From Adineta vaga (taxonomy: Eukaryota > Rotifera): 64,000 nucleotides of DNA. The translations under genes and the position numbers were made by a program. Below are positions 39,800 to 51,436 of this stretch, one piece after another. The stretch lies in assembly GCA_021613535.1 (NCBI GenBank), contig CP075493.1, positions 6,944,001-7,008,000 on the forward strand. Direction: 5' to 3'. Within the stretch, counting starts at the first letter, position 1, and the number at the start of each line of letters is the position of its first letter. Below the pieces are notes generated by a model. It had not been told where the DNA came from. It worked only from the letters and a program-made list of their open reading frames with translations, and did not search any database.

Positions 39800-42700
39800 A
39801 TGACAAAAGATCGATTGCCCGCTTTACGGGCTGTAAGTTTTTCAAACGAAATATTTATGTTTTTATTTTCTCGAAACTATGATTTTTTAGGCGCAAAATG
39901 CGGAAGATAGCGATCCGGATGCCGCTTATGTCGCTATTAATATGGAAGATAACAGTCGATTTATGTCCGATTTTTTTGCTCATGTCGATTCATTACGAAC
40001 GAATATCGATAAAATAAGCGAATTGGTAGATGAAGTTAAACGTCTTCATTCAACAATTCTTGCTGCACCACAAGCAGATGATCGAACAAAAGAAGAACTT
40101 GAAGAGAAAATGGCCGATATTAAAAAATTAGCTAATGGTGTTCGACAAAAATTGAAAGGTAAGTGAAAAACAAACAAACAAAGAAAAACTTAACAAATCT
40201 CTGTATACATTTCCTTATAAAATACTTTTGTCAAAAACTAACTTTAGCAATGGAAACTGAATTAGAACAAGAAGGAAATGAAAATGCATGGCGTACAGCC
40301 GATATACGCATACGAAAAACTCAGGTTTTCTATCTATCTGTAGTCAGTTTGGGTGTTGTTTAGATATTATTTCGTTTTCTTTTTAAATTTCAATGTTGTC
40401 TTGTTTCGTCATCCTTTGTTGTTTATCCCCTTCTTCTTATTATTATTACAGAAATGGAACAACATCAAGAACAATCTCAGGCAACATCTAGCAAAACTCA
40501 AGCACAATTACGAATTGAAAAATCACAGGTAGTATAGAATAAATAAGTTGACGACACGACACGACACAATACAATTATTCATCTTCATCTTTCCCCTCGT
40601 CTTTGTTTGATGTTAAAAAAAACTTTTCGATTGAAAATACAAACAAACATGAGATAACTTTTCTATTTAGCATGCAACATTATCACGTAAATTTATTGAC
40701 GTAATGAATTCATATCGAAATGCAGAAATTGAATACCGAGAACGATGTAAAGCTCGTATTCAACGTCAACTTGAAATCAGTGAGGAATTCTAACTATTGT
40801 GTCGTGTCAAATATCTATATGCTTTTCATGTTGATCTGTCTGTCTGTCTTTTCGTCTGTCAATTTGTTTTTATTAGTTGCATAATCATTTGAAAAAATTC
40901 AATCAAATTATGATTGATTATCATCTTGCTAAAAGAAATTATCTCGAAGAAAGTAAAAAAAAATTAAAAAAACAAATAGAATTGAGTGAGTTTGAAGCTA
41001 AAATGAAATCATTTATTTTGTTCTGTGTCTTGTTTTCTGCTAAGTCTCTTTTTTTACTTCTCTATATGTATGTTTTATGCTTTTGATGTTGTTTTGCATT
41101 TATGTTGTAGTTATTTGTTTTAACACAAAAATTTCGTGATGTGATGAACGATTATAATCAAGTTCAGTTGGGTTATCGACAAAAATGCAAAGAGAGAATA
41201 CAGCGACAGCTTGAGATCAGTGAGCTTTGTTTTGCTTCTATTTATTATTATTATTATTGATGTTTACAAAATTAACGAAACACAGATTTAATCTGATCAA
41301 TTTTATGTTTTTAGCCGGACGATCAGTAACTGAAGGAGAAGTAGAAGAAATGTTAGAATCTGGTAATCCATCTGTATTTACACAAGGCGTGAGTTGAAGA
41401 ATATAAAAGTTGGAAGATAAATGTGGATGGTATCTTCTTTCTTTTGTTTTCTTGAAGATTATGGTTGAAACCGCACAAGCTAAACAATCATTAGCGGATA
41501 TTGAAGCTCGACATGGTGATATTATGAAATTAGAAAAGAGTATCAAAGAATTACATGATATGTTTATTGATATGGCTGCACTTGTTCAAACACAAGTAAA
41601 TTCTATGAAATTATATTTTTGTGAATGTATGCTTTTGTTTTTTTTCATTCAAGGGTGAAATGATTGATCGAATTGAATATAATGTTGTACAATCAGAAAA
41701 TTTTGTCAAAGCTGCAAGTACAGATACGAAAAAAGCTGTTAAATTCCAAAGTGCAGCTCGACGGGTAAGTTTTCATCCTTATCTAGTAGTTGAATGTTTT
41801 GTAATAATGCATGTTTATTGGGATCTAATACGCTTTATTCTAATACGTAAATACGCTTTTGCTTGCTTATTCACATTGCTCTCACATACACATATATATA
41901 ACGCGTTCTTCTCTTCTGATTTAAAATAACATCTACTGATCTATTATTCATGATTTTACTGATCAACTTGGATTGCTAATCATTTTTCATCAATGAACTA
42001 CATCATTAATCTTATTTAGAAAAAAATTCTGCTTATTGTATGCGCGATCATAACAGTGGTCATTGTTATACTCGTAGTTGTCATTTATTTTGTGGTTAAA
42101 AATAAGACTGAATCATCCGTAGCAGCCGCAGTAACTACAGCAGCTCCTGGAAAAAGATAGATAGATTTTATCTATGCATACGAAAACGCACTAAACATAC
42201 TAACGGCATGGCTATGAATAAGCACAAAAAATAAAACATATTACTATTCTTATTATTATTATCATTGTTATTATTATCATTTTCTATTTTGTACAAATCT
42301 TCTTCTTATTTTGTTTTCTTCTCATTTTAAAGAAATTATTTATTATTATTGGGATTATTGTGGTCGTCGTCATTGTATTGGTGATTATTTTAGCAATCGT
42401 TTTCGGTCGACAAAAATAGTTTCTCTATTTTCAATAATCTCCTTTTGATTTTTCTCTTTAAACCATATGTATAATGTATACATTTCCAAGACCGTTGATC
42501 GGCTTCTTCAATATTTTCTTTATTTGTTGTTTTTATATTTCACACGAAGGAGAAAAATATGCGAAATTTTTTCGATTTGTACAAATTTATACATTCATGG
42601 TCTTTCCAGCTCACTATTTCAAATATGCTACAGTTTTTGTTTTGTTGTGTTGTATTGTATTGTCTATGTTTGCATGAGACTTAGTATCTTATTCATTTAT

Positions 42701-43441
42701 TTCTATTTTTTTCTCATCGCTCTCTCTCTGTCTCTCTCACATCGCTTGTTAATTTGTTATGTTTATTAAATTACACACGTATTTATATAAAAAAAAAGAA
42801 ACACATCATATATTGATATTGTTTTGTAACGCAACACACAGAAAAGATACAAGTAAATCAATATATTTGTCATGTGCTTTCGTTGATTAATAAGGAATAG
42901 ATTTGTCATTATCTTGAAATCATTAAACATGATTTGTTCTTCTGTCTGTATGTCGTTCATATGTCTTCCGGTTCGCTGCCGATGAATATTGAATTATTTA
43001 TTCTCCTTCTTTTTTCCTTCTTCTTCATCATCATCGTCGTCGTCTTCTTTTCGTTATTATTGCCAAGGGACAGACTGACGTAAACACTTGAAAACCAACA
43101 AATCGTATTTTTGTCATAGAAAAAATGTTGCTTACTTACTGTCGCTGGAATCGTCTCAGCACTACTACTTCTTATCGTAACTGGTCTTGTTTTAAATGCA
43201 ATTCGATAAAAAAAAACAGAAGATCACGTATGAAAAAAGAGAATCAATTATGCAATACATATCAATCGATTTCGCTAGCATTTTGTTTGCATATTATGTT
43301 GTCTGTTTGTTGTTGAAACTATAAATGATTTGAATACTGAATCTTTGCTTTTAGAAAAAAATCATTATACTTATTTGTTTGGCTATTATTATTGTTATTC
43401 TTGGATCAATGGTAGCTGGTTGGCTTGGTATTAAAAGATAG
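39800..43441 (+). CDS. Stx1: Syntaxin-1, copy B, with clusters of alternative exons
   Basis: Neuronal-type t-SNARE close to syntaxin-1A. Constant exons: 39800-39832 ([11 protein letters not shown], Munc18-binding peptide), 39891-40158 (Ha/Hb: [19 protein letters not shown]), 41315-41388, 41458-41595 and 41654-41764 (SNARE motif with zero-layer Gln in [15 protein letters not shown]). Alternative exons: two of 77 nt for the linker after Hb (40248-40324, 40452-40528), three of 109 nt for the Hc helix (40671-40779, 40877-40985, 41111-41219), and four terminal exons each with its own membrane anchor and stop (42020-42160, 42333-42419, 43120-43209, 43355-43441). Members within each cluster share flanking phase, and the Hc exons share exact length. 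One of each gives about 298-316 residues. Including two Hc exons would shift the frame (109 = 3x36+1), so they should be mutually exclusive. Confidence 0.9.
40248..40324 (+). other. Syntaxin B alternative exon 3a (linker after Hb)
   Basis: 77 nt, encodes [20 protein letters not shown] followed by RIRKTQ. It matches the canonical syntaxin-1 segment ending in LRIRKTQ and is flanked by AG and GT. Confidence 0.85.
40452..40528 (+). other. Syntaxin B alternative exon 3b
   Basis: 77 nt with the same phase as 3a, encodes [20 protein letters not shown] then RIEKSQ. It is preceded by TTATTACAG and followed by GTAGTATA. Ends in the same RI-K-Q pattern as 3a but is Gln/Ser-rich. Confidence 0.8.
40671..40779 (+). 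other. Syntaxin B alternative exon 4a (Hc helix, canonical)
   Basis: 109 nt, encodes [35 protein letters not shown]. Nearly the standard syntaxin-1 Hc sequence. Flanked by TATTTAG and GTGAGG. Confidence 0.88.
40877..40985 (+). other. Syntaxin B alternative exon 4b (Hc helix, divergent)
   Basis: 109 nt, encodes [35 protein letters not shown]. Aligns residue for residue with 4a but is highly diverged and more basic. Flanked by TTTTATTAG and GTGAGT. Confidence 0.82.
41111..41219 (+). other. Syntaxin B alternative exon 4c (Hc helix, intermediate)
   Basis: 109 nt, encodes [35 protein letters not shown]. Closer to 4a than 4b is. Flanked by ATGTTGTAG and GTGAGC. Confidence 0.85.
42020..42160 (+). 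other. Syntaxin B terminal exon 8a (membrane anchor with long tail)
   Basis: Begins [20 protein letters not shown] and ends, after the anchor, in an exoplasmic Ser/Thr/Ala tail with an N-x-T site (NKTESSVAA) and GKR before TAG. Preceded by TTATTTAG. Confidence 0.85.
42333..42419 (+). other. Syntaxin B terminal exon 8b (membrane anchor)
   Basis: Begins [20 protein letters not shown] and ends FGRQK before TAG. Preceded by CATTTTAAAG, in the same phase as 8a. Confidence 0.75.
43120..43209 (+). other. Syntaxin B terminal exon 8c (membrane anchor)
   Basis: Begins [20 protein letters not shown] and ends LNAIR before TAA. Two Cys at the membrane entry are candidate palmitoylation sites. Preceded by TTGTCATAG. 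Confidence 0.75.
43355..43441 (+). other. Syntaxin B terminal exon 8d (membrane anchor)
   Basis: Begins [20 protein letters not shown] and ends GIKR before TAG. The closest of the four to the usual KKIMI anchor start. Preceded by TTGCTTTTAG. Confidence 0.8.
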
Positions 43442-44381
43442 CGTAAGTTTAATCATTTGCTATCAACTTTTCTTCTAAATATAGAAAGTCTTAAATAAAG
43501 CTTGAGGTGTAATCTGTGAATCCATTTGAGTTATGATTAAAGAAAACATAATTTACCTTCATTTTCAAATCGTACTAGTTGATCTTTTCTTATTCGTTTA
43601 GGGCTGATTTATGTGATCGTATGATAACAATATACAACAATGTACCGATTCAAATATAAATATATATATATATATATCTTAAAATCAAATAGTTAATTCT
43701 TAGTTCTCAATTTGTCTTTTCAATATGCAAAAAGAAATGTTCTTTTTGTTCTTTTCTTTCTTTCTTTCTTTCTTTTATGTTTATGTAACAGTGCTTGTCT
43801 GTGTATTAGAATGTACTAAATGTTCAATCGGTTATACGAATTGAATACATATAGATGAAAACTTCATAGAAAAATAAATCTTTCTCTTTTTTTGTCGCTT
43901 CATGTCTACGTATGTCATGTCAGTCAAGTCAGATGAGTGGATGTTTTTGTTTCAATCCTCATGATTTGAAGATAATTCCAGTTTTATTTTATTTCGATAA
44001 TTATGCAAAAAAAAAGATTTTAAATATATATATATTATATACACATATATATCAAAACTAATCTCAATTGTCGCACTTTTATGCCTTTTCGTGTGTGCAC
44101 ATTATGCGTGCCCTTTTCTAACATGAATGTCTTCGTTTATTTCCGTGTTTGTCTGTTTTTTTTAATCACAAATGTATTACTCTCACATAGATTATTATTT
44201 TTTCCATAAGCAAAATAAAGGTCGACGATTACATCACAATTTTAGATGCATTCAAATTTCTTTGATCTTTTCGTTTTATTAAATGAAAATGTAATACAGA
44301 CTAAAAATTCATGTGAAAACAAAACAAGTTCATTCTCGTTGATGAGATTATGTCGTTTTTCTTTTGTACAAATACAAATGT
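43442..44381. other. Convergent intergenic region between syntaxin B and the protease gene
   Basis: 0.9 kb, AT-rich, with TA runs near 43660 and 44028 and a TTTC run near 43757. AATAAA-type signals occur near 43873 and 44214. No ORF was accepted. Confidence 0.5.
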
Positions 44382-45909
44382 TTACTTTGATTTTATAAAT
44401 GGTTCAAGCCATTTTTCATGTGCTGAAATTTTAGCATATACACCTGGTGCAATACTTGGAGTGACTGCTGCACCATATGATGTTATACCGAGAACAACCC
44501 ATCGGCCATCAGATTGACGAACTAATAATGGACCACCGGAATCACCACTCTAAATATATCTATATGTACATGGGATTTCTTGGAAGCTTTTGCTTACCAT
44601 AGTATCTGCTACTCGATTGTAATCACCGGCACAAACTTCTGTATTTGGATCGAAAACACTGCCATAAGAACGACGACATTGATTGTCATCAAATACACGG
44701 ACTTCAGCTGAAAAAGAAGAGATGAATGATCGAGTTTTTTTTGCAGCTTTACGAAGTAAAAAGATATTGTCCTTCTGTAAAGGGTTACAATTTGACCTTT
44801 CTTTTCTTGAGAACTATCAATTCTATAATAAATTAATGACGGAAAGTTATTGATATGAAAAGACACTTGTCAACATGATCATCAGAAACTGTTCTTCAAA
44901 GATATTTTATGTATGTAGGTGGTATTTTCTATGTACTTTTGTCATTGTTTACTTGTCAGTTCTTTTCATTTAATGTTATCAGATACTTCTCAATGTCATC
45001 TCTTTATCTTCGAACGATGAAAGACGAGACGAAAAATTGAAGGCGATTAGTGATATGATTTTTACGTTAAAATTGTTTACCTTGTTGTAATGTAAAACTT
45101 TTAAACATATTAGTTATACTATTTTGTGAACTATCACCCCATCCAATAATAATACCAGTACGATTAATAAGATCTCTTCCTTGACCGATCGTAGCATACG
45201 GCTGATATGGTAAACAGACTGAATTAATTTTTGGTCCGTAAAGTACAGATTTACTTAATTTTAGTATGGCTAAATCATTTTTACAACAATTTTCAAATTT
45301 AGGATGACGATGTATAGCACTGATCGAATAATAATTCATTGGATTTAATTTACCAAGTATTGTATGTACACCAATGATTGCTTTCATTTCATTTGCTGTT
45401 GTATGTGTTAAACAATGTGCAGCCGTCAATACTGTATTTTCATTGAGAAGTACACCGGCACAACTCCAACCATAACGAGGACTTGTAAATAATGATACCA
45501 TCCATGGCCTAACAAAATAAAAAAGAAATAAGACAAGTCAGATGAATAATACTCTTTCTTTTTTCTTCCTATACCATGTATGCCAAAGAGCATCATCACC
45601 ACCTTTAATTTTTGAAATAACAGCAGCTTGTTTATTGTAGATAGCTGGTTCATCATCTGCTGCATAACCACATCCACGTGATGTCATCGCGTGATGAGTT
45701 GATTCTGAATGTCCCATGAAAAATGCTCGAAAACGATAGAATAATTCCAAAAGATAATCTTTGATTGTTGCTGCTGTTTGAGAGATTTTATCACCTACTT
45801 TATTGAAAAATTGTCCAATATCAGACGTTGGTGCTGCCTCAATTTGAGTAATACCATTGAGAAGAAGGATGAATAGAATAAGACTCATACTGAGAATTGT
45901 ACGAGACAT
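44382..45909 (-). CDS. Secreted trypsin-like serine protease (S1 family)
   Basis: Four exons (45575-45909, 45081-45508, 44598-44707, 44382-44549) encode 346 residues. A signal peptide (MSRTILSMSLILFILLLNG) is followed by a propeptide of about 90 residues with a possible activation site at ISKIKGGDD. The catalytic triad is visible: His in LTAAHC, Asp in CCKNDLAILK and Ser in SGDSGGP. The residue six before the catalytic Ser is Asp (VADTMSGDS), so trypsin-like specificity for Arg/Lys is expected. The Cys normally at position 191 is Met, and the Cys normally at 220 is also absent (SYGAAVTPSIAPGVY), so that conserved disulfide is lost. IKGG replaces the usual IVGG at the mature N-terminus. A TATA box lies just upstream. 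Confidence 0.92.
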
Positions 45910-45942
45910 GATTATGAAAGATTACAATGTCTCGTTCTTTTT

Positions 45943-45951
45943 CTATTTATA
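45943..45951 (-). promoter_or_regulatory. TATA box of the protease gene
   Basis: TATAAATAG on the minus strand, 34-42 bp before the start codon. This implies a very short 5' UTR. Confidence 0.5.
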
Positions 45952-46958
45952 CTTATTCTTTCTTCTCTTTTTTTTCGCAGAATATACTCATTTGTCATAT
46001 TACGCATAGATGATAATCTAAACAGTTCTTTTCCTGTTATCAAAGATTACGAATATGATACATGATGAGTAATGGCGAGAGAGAAAAAAGAAGGCCTGTA
46101 CACAATGCAAAGTTCTTCGTCTAGCGTAGGCGGGACGAGATCATACATAATATAAACAGTCATTTCCTTTCTTGCGTGCTCAATCATACGACATATTAAG
46201 CATCGCATTGATATGAACGTCTGAATACGAGACCAATCTGCATAAAGTTTGAAAGATACGATAACATATTTCAGCAAAACAGCCTGTCGTTATTGACGAA
46301 TGCGCGTAGCATATTTAGAAAAGAATCTAATTAATATCCGTTCACTTTGATTTGACTCAATGATGTGAAATCTTGTTTTATTATAAACGACGCGAAATCT
46401 TTGGAATACTAATTTCATAAAAGAAGCACTGATTAATTAATCTAATAGAAGTGGTAATCATACGTATGTACTACTAAGTCATGATAAAATAAGTTATCTT
46501 ATTATATTCATGAATTCAATAGAAATTCTTATTATTTGATTTCTAATATACAAGACTTTCTTTTTCATACAGTAGTGGAAAGAAATAGAGAGTCTATTTT
46601 GATGCTTTCAAAACGAACTTTTTCTAAAATATAAAGATTATTTTCGGAAATGTCTATATTTATTTCATTCCTATGGCACAAGGCATTCTCATTTGACAAA
46701 AAAAACGAGGAAGTGAAACAATGGAGAGAACGAGAAAAACGTTAACGGCTGTAAATTACATATAATTAAAAAAGAAAACAATTGTTGTTTCGTCTTCTTC
46801 TCACCAATTGTTCAAGAAAAAAGTGAAAATCTAGACTTCTTAATGGTTTAATAGAATATATATAAATACATGTGGCTCAAATAAACAAACAAAAGTACGT
46901 TAAGTCATTCTATAGATGTTATTCAAGTTTGACTAGATCGATGTATAAAATTGAAGTT
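45952..46958. other. Interval between the protease promoter and the Pax 3' end
   Basis: 1 kb, AT-rich. An ORF at 46047-46277 has no recognisable content. Nothing else was seen. Confidence 0.5.
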
Positions 46959-48891
46959 TTAACTAGTATGTTTAGTTGTTTCATTCGTTAATTTTTGTTG
47001 ATGTTGCTGTTGCTGCTGCTGTTGTTGTAATTGTAAATAAAATGTTTGAAACTGTTGGAATATCTCTTGTTGATTTGTTGTCGATGGATCGAAGAATGGT
47101 GAGATAGCATAGAATGGAATAAACATAGATGATGCTGCTGCTGCCGCAGCTGCAGCGGCTGCTGCAGTAGCTGTAGTACTAGTAGCAGAACTAGTTACTG
47201 ATGATGGAGTTTTATTACGTTTTGATGCTGATAAACTAATCGGTGGATGTCGTTTACGTTTTGAACATAAATTTAATGGTTGTTCGTTCGGTGGTTTTGA
47301 TGAAACAGAAAGATCTAATGGTTTAATATCATCATTGATCGATGGAAGATTTAAATTACAATGTGTTGCTGGCGGTGGAGATGGTGCTATTATTTGTTTA
47401 GTCTAATTAATAAAGAAAGCATATAAGAAAAAAGATTCTCTTTATTAAAATTTTTCAAAAACGGGCATACCGGATCTTCATTAGGCATACTGTTCGAATC
47501 ATTTTCATTATTATGCATATCTCCACTATCTGATACCATCGACTTCATCAATGAAGTTTTCGTTAAATTATGTAGGGATGGAGCAAATTTATATTTTTTT
47601 ATACAAACGTCACAACGGCAATCACCACGATGTCGAATATTCGTCGAACGAGGTGATGATGAGCTAACAGAAGATGATGAAGATGATGGAACATGATTTG
47701 TCTAAAACAAAATTTCAATTCTATCACTACAATCATCGTCTTTCTTTGATTTCTTACGTCATATTTTTGAGAATTTTCATTTTCATTATCACTACCATCA
47801 CGTGAATCGGCATCGGAATCAAGTTCTAAACAAATATATATTTCAATATCTGTCTCACTATGAAATAAATACATACCAGTTATAGTACCATCATTATTAA
47901 AAATAATTCGTCGATTACTACGAACAATTCGATTAATCGATGATACACTTGGTAATTTATCTGCTGGACAAATGCCTTCTTTTTGTAAACTTTCACGAAT
48001 TTGCCATGCGAATATTTGTGGATTATTGCCTTTATATTCGCGAATACGTCGAACAACATCCGGTGTAGCTACTTTTGGTTTCGATCCACCAATCAAGCCT
48101 GGATGAGTTGTACCAAATAAGCGATATCTATTCAAGAAATAAAACAAATATATATGAATAAATATTCGTGAAGAAGAATTTGTTTGACTGGTTTTTAATA
48201 GTATGCTATGATTAGTAACCATCACCGTGAGCTTATATTCTTACACTATATGCAAAGAAGAAGAAATAAGGGTCTATACAACATATAGAAACAACAGTAA
48301 TAACAAGACTAGTGTGACTTTTGTCTTTTTCTATCACTTACCGTTTTAATATTTTACTAACACACCCATGTGACACTTGAAGCTAGAAAAGCAAACATGG
48401 AATAAAAAGTAAAACTAAAATTTATGAGTGTTACTTGACGACTTATTTCACATGGTCGTACACCATTTTCAGCTAATGCAACTATTCGTTCTCGTGTATC
48501 GGTTGGTAATGGTCGGCCATTAATAAACTCTCCTCCAAGTTGATTCATTGATGATGAACAAAATCGATTTTTATCTAAAAAAAAGTAAACAGACAACGAA
48601 TAAATACATAATAGATCGAATAATCGTAAATTTCTTACGTCGTTTAACACCATTAGAACCATTACTTGATGTATCTTGAAAACTGTTATAAGCTAAAAAT
48701 AAAATAAATTAATTAAATTTCATGCTTTGAATATTATTTCTATTTCTCTTACAATCTTGTTTTGTTTCTTCTAAATCATTTTCGATACCATCATTTTTTT
48801 CGTCACTATTATCAGTAACGCTTATTCTGTCGTCATTATTATTCTGATCAGTCGAATGTATATCAGTCATTGGTGTATCAGCGATAATCAA
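46959..48891 (-). CDS. Pax-family paired-domain transcription factor without homeodomain
   Basis: Eight exons (48753-48891, 48639-48692, 48435-48574, 48342-48382, 47877-48127, 47758-47825, 47471-47701, 46959-47402) encode 455 residues in frame. A Ser/Asp-rich leader precedes a full paired domain of two subdomains: [35 protein letters not shown], then [27 protein letters not shown] and [13 protein letters not shown]. No homeodomain and no clear octapeptide follow. The C-terminal half is low complexity, with Ser runs, a CRCDVC cluster, ten Ala and a Gln-rich stretch. In the recognition helix the residues are Gln, Gln and His where Pax6 has Ile, Gln, Asn and Pax2/5/8 have Gln, Arg, His. The subfamily is therefore open; Pox-neuro or a spiralian-specific Pax are candidates. 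Confidence 0.9.
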
Positions 48892-49488
48892 AAAGAATCA
48901 AACGAGAAAAAGAACTAGCAATAAATGCTTGTCATGATCTAAAATGGAACAAATTTAGTTAAACACGTACTGCAATCGATACTCGTTTCGTTTTCTTTCT
49001 TTTTGTACAGATCTGATTGTGCATGACTAATACATACTTATTTTGTTATTGCTTTTTTCTCTTCTTCTTCTTCTTCTACGGTACATCTACTGTTGATAGT
49101 TTGGTGCTACGATCAGGTTTTTTTCTAATACTTCGAACGAAGAGTGTGAAGCTGCTGCTTCACTGGCAACAGCCGAAAAAAAATAGAAGGACATTTTTCA
49201 AGATTATAGATGCGGCTGTCGTCGTCATCGCCCACACTCTTCTCATTAACGATCGATTTTGTTCACGCACGAGTTCTCTTCGTTGCCGTCAGTACTGCCT
49301 TTCCTTTGACTCTTTTACTCTCCTTGTGAAGCAAGCAGCCGCGTCCATATATGAAGAACAGAAATAGTAGTAAAAAAAAGAGAGAGAGAGAAGAGAAAAA
49401 AAGAAAATGCCAGACGTGCGTTCGCGTAGTGTAAAAAGGAGAGAAACAGACACGCTTCATCTACTCGAGTAATCAGCCGCCCGGCAAC

Positions 49489-49508
49489 ACATACATACAT
49501 ACATACAT
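49489..49508. repeat. (ACAT)n microsatellite
   Basis: About five ACAT/CATA units in a row in the region upstream of Pax. Confidence 0.8.
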
Positions 49509-51414
49509 CGATGTCTGACTACAAACTACAGAATCAACACACTTGATGATTACCAGAATAAAAGAAAAGAAGGAAAAAATGAGAATCGAGAAGAATTCGT
49601 AGAAGCGTGACTAATCGCATGTGTAACGAAGCAAATAGCATACGATGTTGTGTGCATGTGTATGCATATGAAATGAAAGCGAGAGAAGGAGAGCAGAGTG
49701 AGAGACGAAGAAGAAAAATAAGACAGGTTGTTTCCTGTTTTTGAGTCAAGTAAATGTATTTGAGTGAAAAAAAGATGGGAAAGAAAAAAAAATGTATTGA
49801 GAATAGTGAGCTACTTATGCGTGAAAGACAATGATTTTTCTTCTTATATGCTTTTACTTATTTTTTTTTTGCATTCACCTATATTGGCACCGTGTATGTA
49901 TGTGCATGTTGGCAACGATGCGATGTAGAATGCGATCGACGAACGAACGACACGCATATGAAGCGAGAGAAGTAAAGCAAGAGAGAGAATAGCGGCGCCG
50001 TTCGTTGTTCATCATGTGGAACGAATCTTATTTCTCTTTATTTTTCTCGCTTTCTCTACTCATTGCTAATGCTGATGCGTTTGCTCTCTCTCTCTTCCTC
50101 TCTTCCAGACATATCATCAAGCAGCCGTGCCCGCCCTACTTTAACCTATGGAGAGAAAAGTGCTTACATATACACTCACATACTCACTCAAACGTTCGGT
50201 CATGCGTCGTTCCACACACAAAGACACACACACAGAAAATGACGTAAAGCTTTTCACTGCCTGTTTAAAGATTAGACATGTAGAACCTTGACACTACACA
50301 TAGAGATGATAGACAACTCAATTAGAGCGATAAATCGTTGTCATCAATCAAATGAGGTATAAAAAAAGACGAGAAAATATGAAATAAAATAAAATAAAAA
50401 AGAAGGAAAATATATGAATCAAGAAAAGAAAACATAATTAAACGTCACACATTTACTTATGATGAACGTTAGACAAGAGAATATAATGAGGTGAAGTGTA
50501 ATGCACGTTGAATTACTACGATATATATATATATATATTGGTTGCTATTTGCCGTGGACCAACAATGCGCAAAAGAGAAACGAAGAAAAATTGGTAGTGA
50601 GCGAAAAGGTGATCCGCTTTAGTCCGTCATTCATCCATCTCATTCTCTCCTACTTCTTTTTTTTTTCTATATGTATGTATTACTCGCCCTATTGGCTTTG
50701 GTTCACCATAATAGTGATGAAATCATGTATTTTGTATGTACATTCTTTACATTCACATACAAACTGTGAACATCTATACAACGATATAATCATGTAGTTC
50801 TCTGATCGGTGATGATGTGGGTGTTGCTATCGAAGAGTACTGTATGTAAACGGCATCGAGTGACACGCATCACGGTTCGATTATTCTTTGTTATTGGCGC
50901 TTTTGAATGGCACGACTATGATGAAAAGAACAAACGTGTGATATACACTCTCCTATACTGAAAAGGAACGAAGAATAAAGAACGAGAAATGATTACACTG
51001 TGTATAAATGAGTATATATGTGTGTGTGACGCATATGTAAAAACACGCGGTAGTGCCACTATACTCCTGAAGAAATGGAGAAGCGTACAATATACACCAA
51101 AGTAAAAGGGTGTATTGTTGTGTTGATGACAATAAGACAAGCTTAAACGAACGAACAAACGAACGAATTGAAGGATGACATTTAGACACCTGTATTTGTT
51201 CAAGCTGATAAGGCCATGGATAATATTCACCATCGTTGCGCTCGGAGAATTTAGTCTATTCTTACTTATTTCATTTAGAAATATATTCGTTGAATTCTTT
51301 CTTTGCTTGAATACCTTCATTCTTTCGTCGTTTTAACCAAAGTCATACTCTATGCTTACCTTCTTACCATCTTTTATTTTTATTCTTGTTTGTCTTTGTC
51401 CCTCTGCCTTCTTT

Positions 51415-51436
51415 TCTCTCTCTCTCTCTCTCTCTC
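51415..51436. repeat. (TC)n microsatellite
   Basis: Uninterrupted TC dinucleotides in the region upstream of Pax. Confidence 0.8.

Noticed and set aside
42467-42960. ORFs between syntaxin terminal exons 8b and 8c
   Set aside because: Overlapping on both strands, driven by T-rich sequence; no acceptor in phase with the SNARE exon and no clear anchor with lysine start.
44400-44420. GGTTCAAGCC-type motif resembling a tRNA T-arm
   Set aside because: It lies within the last exon of the serine protease, reads in frame as coding, and has no matching acceptor or anticodon arms.
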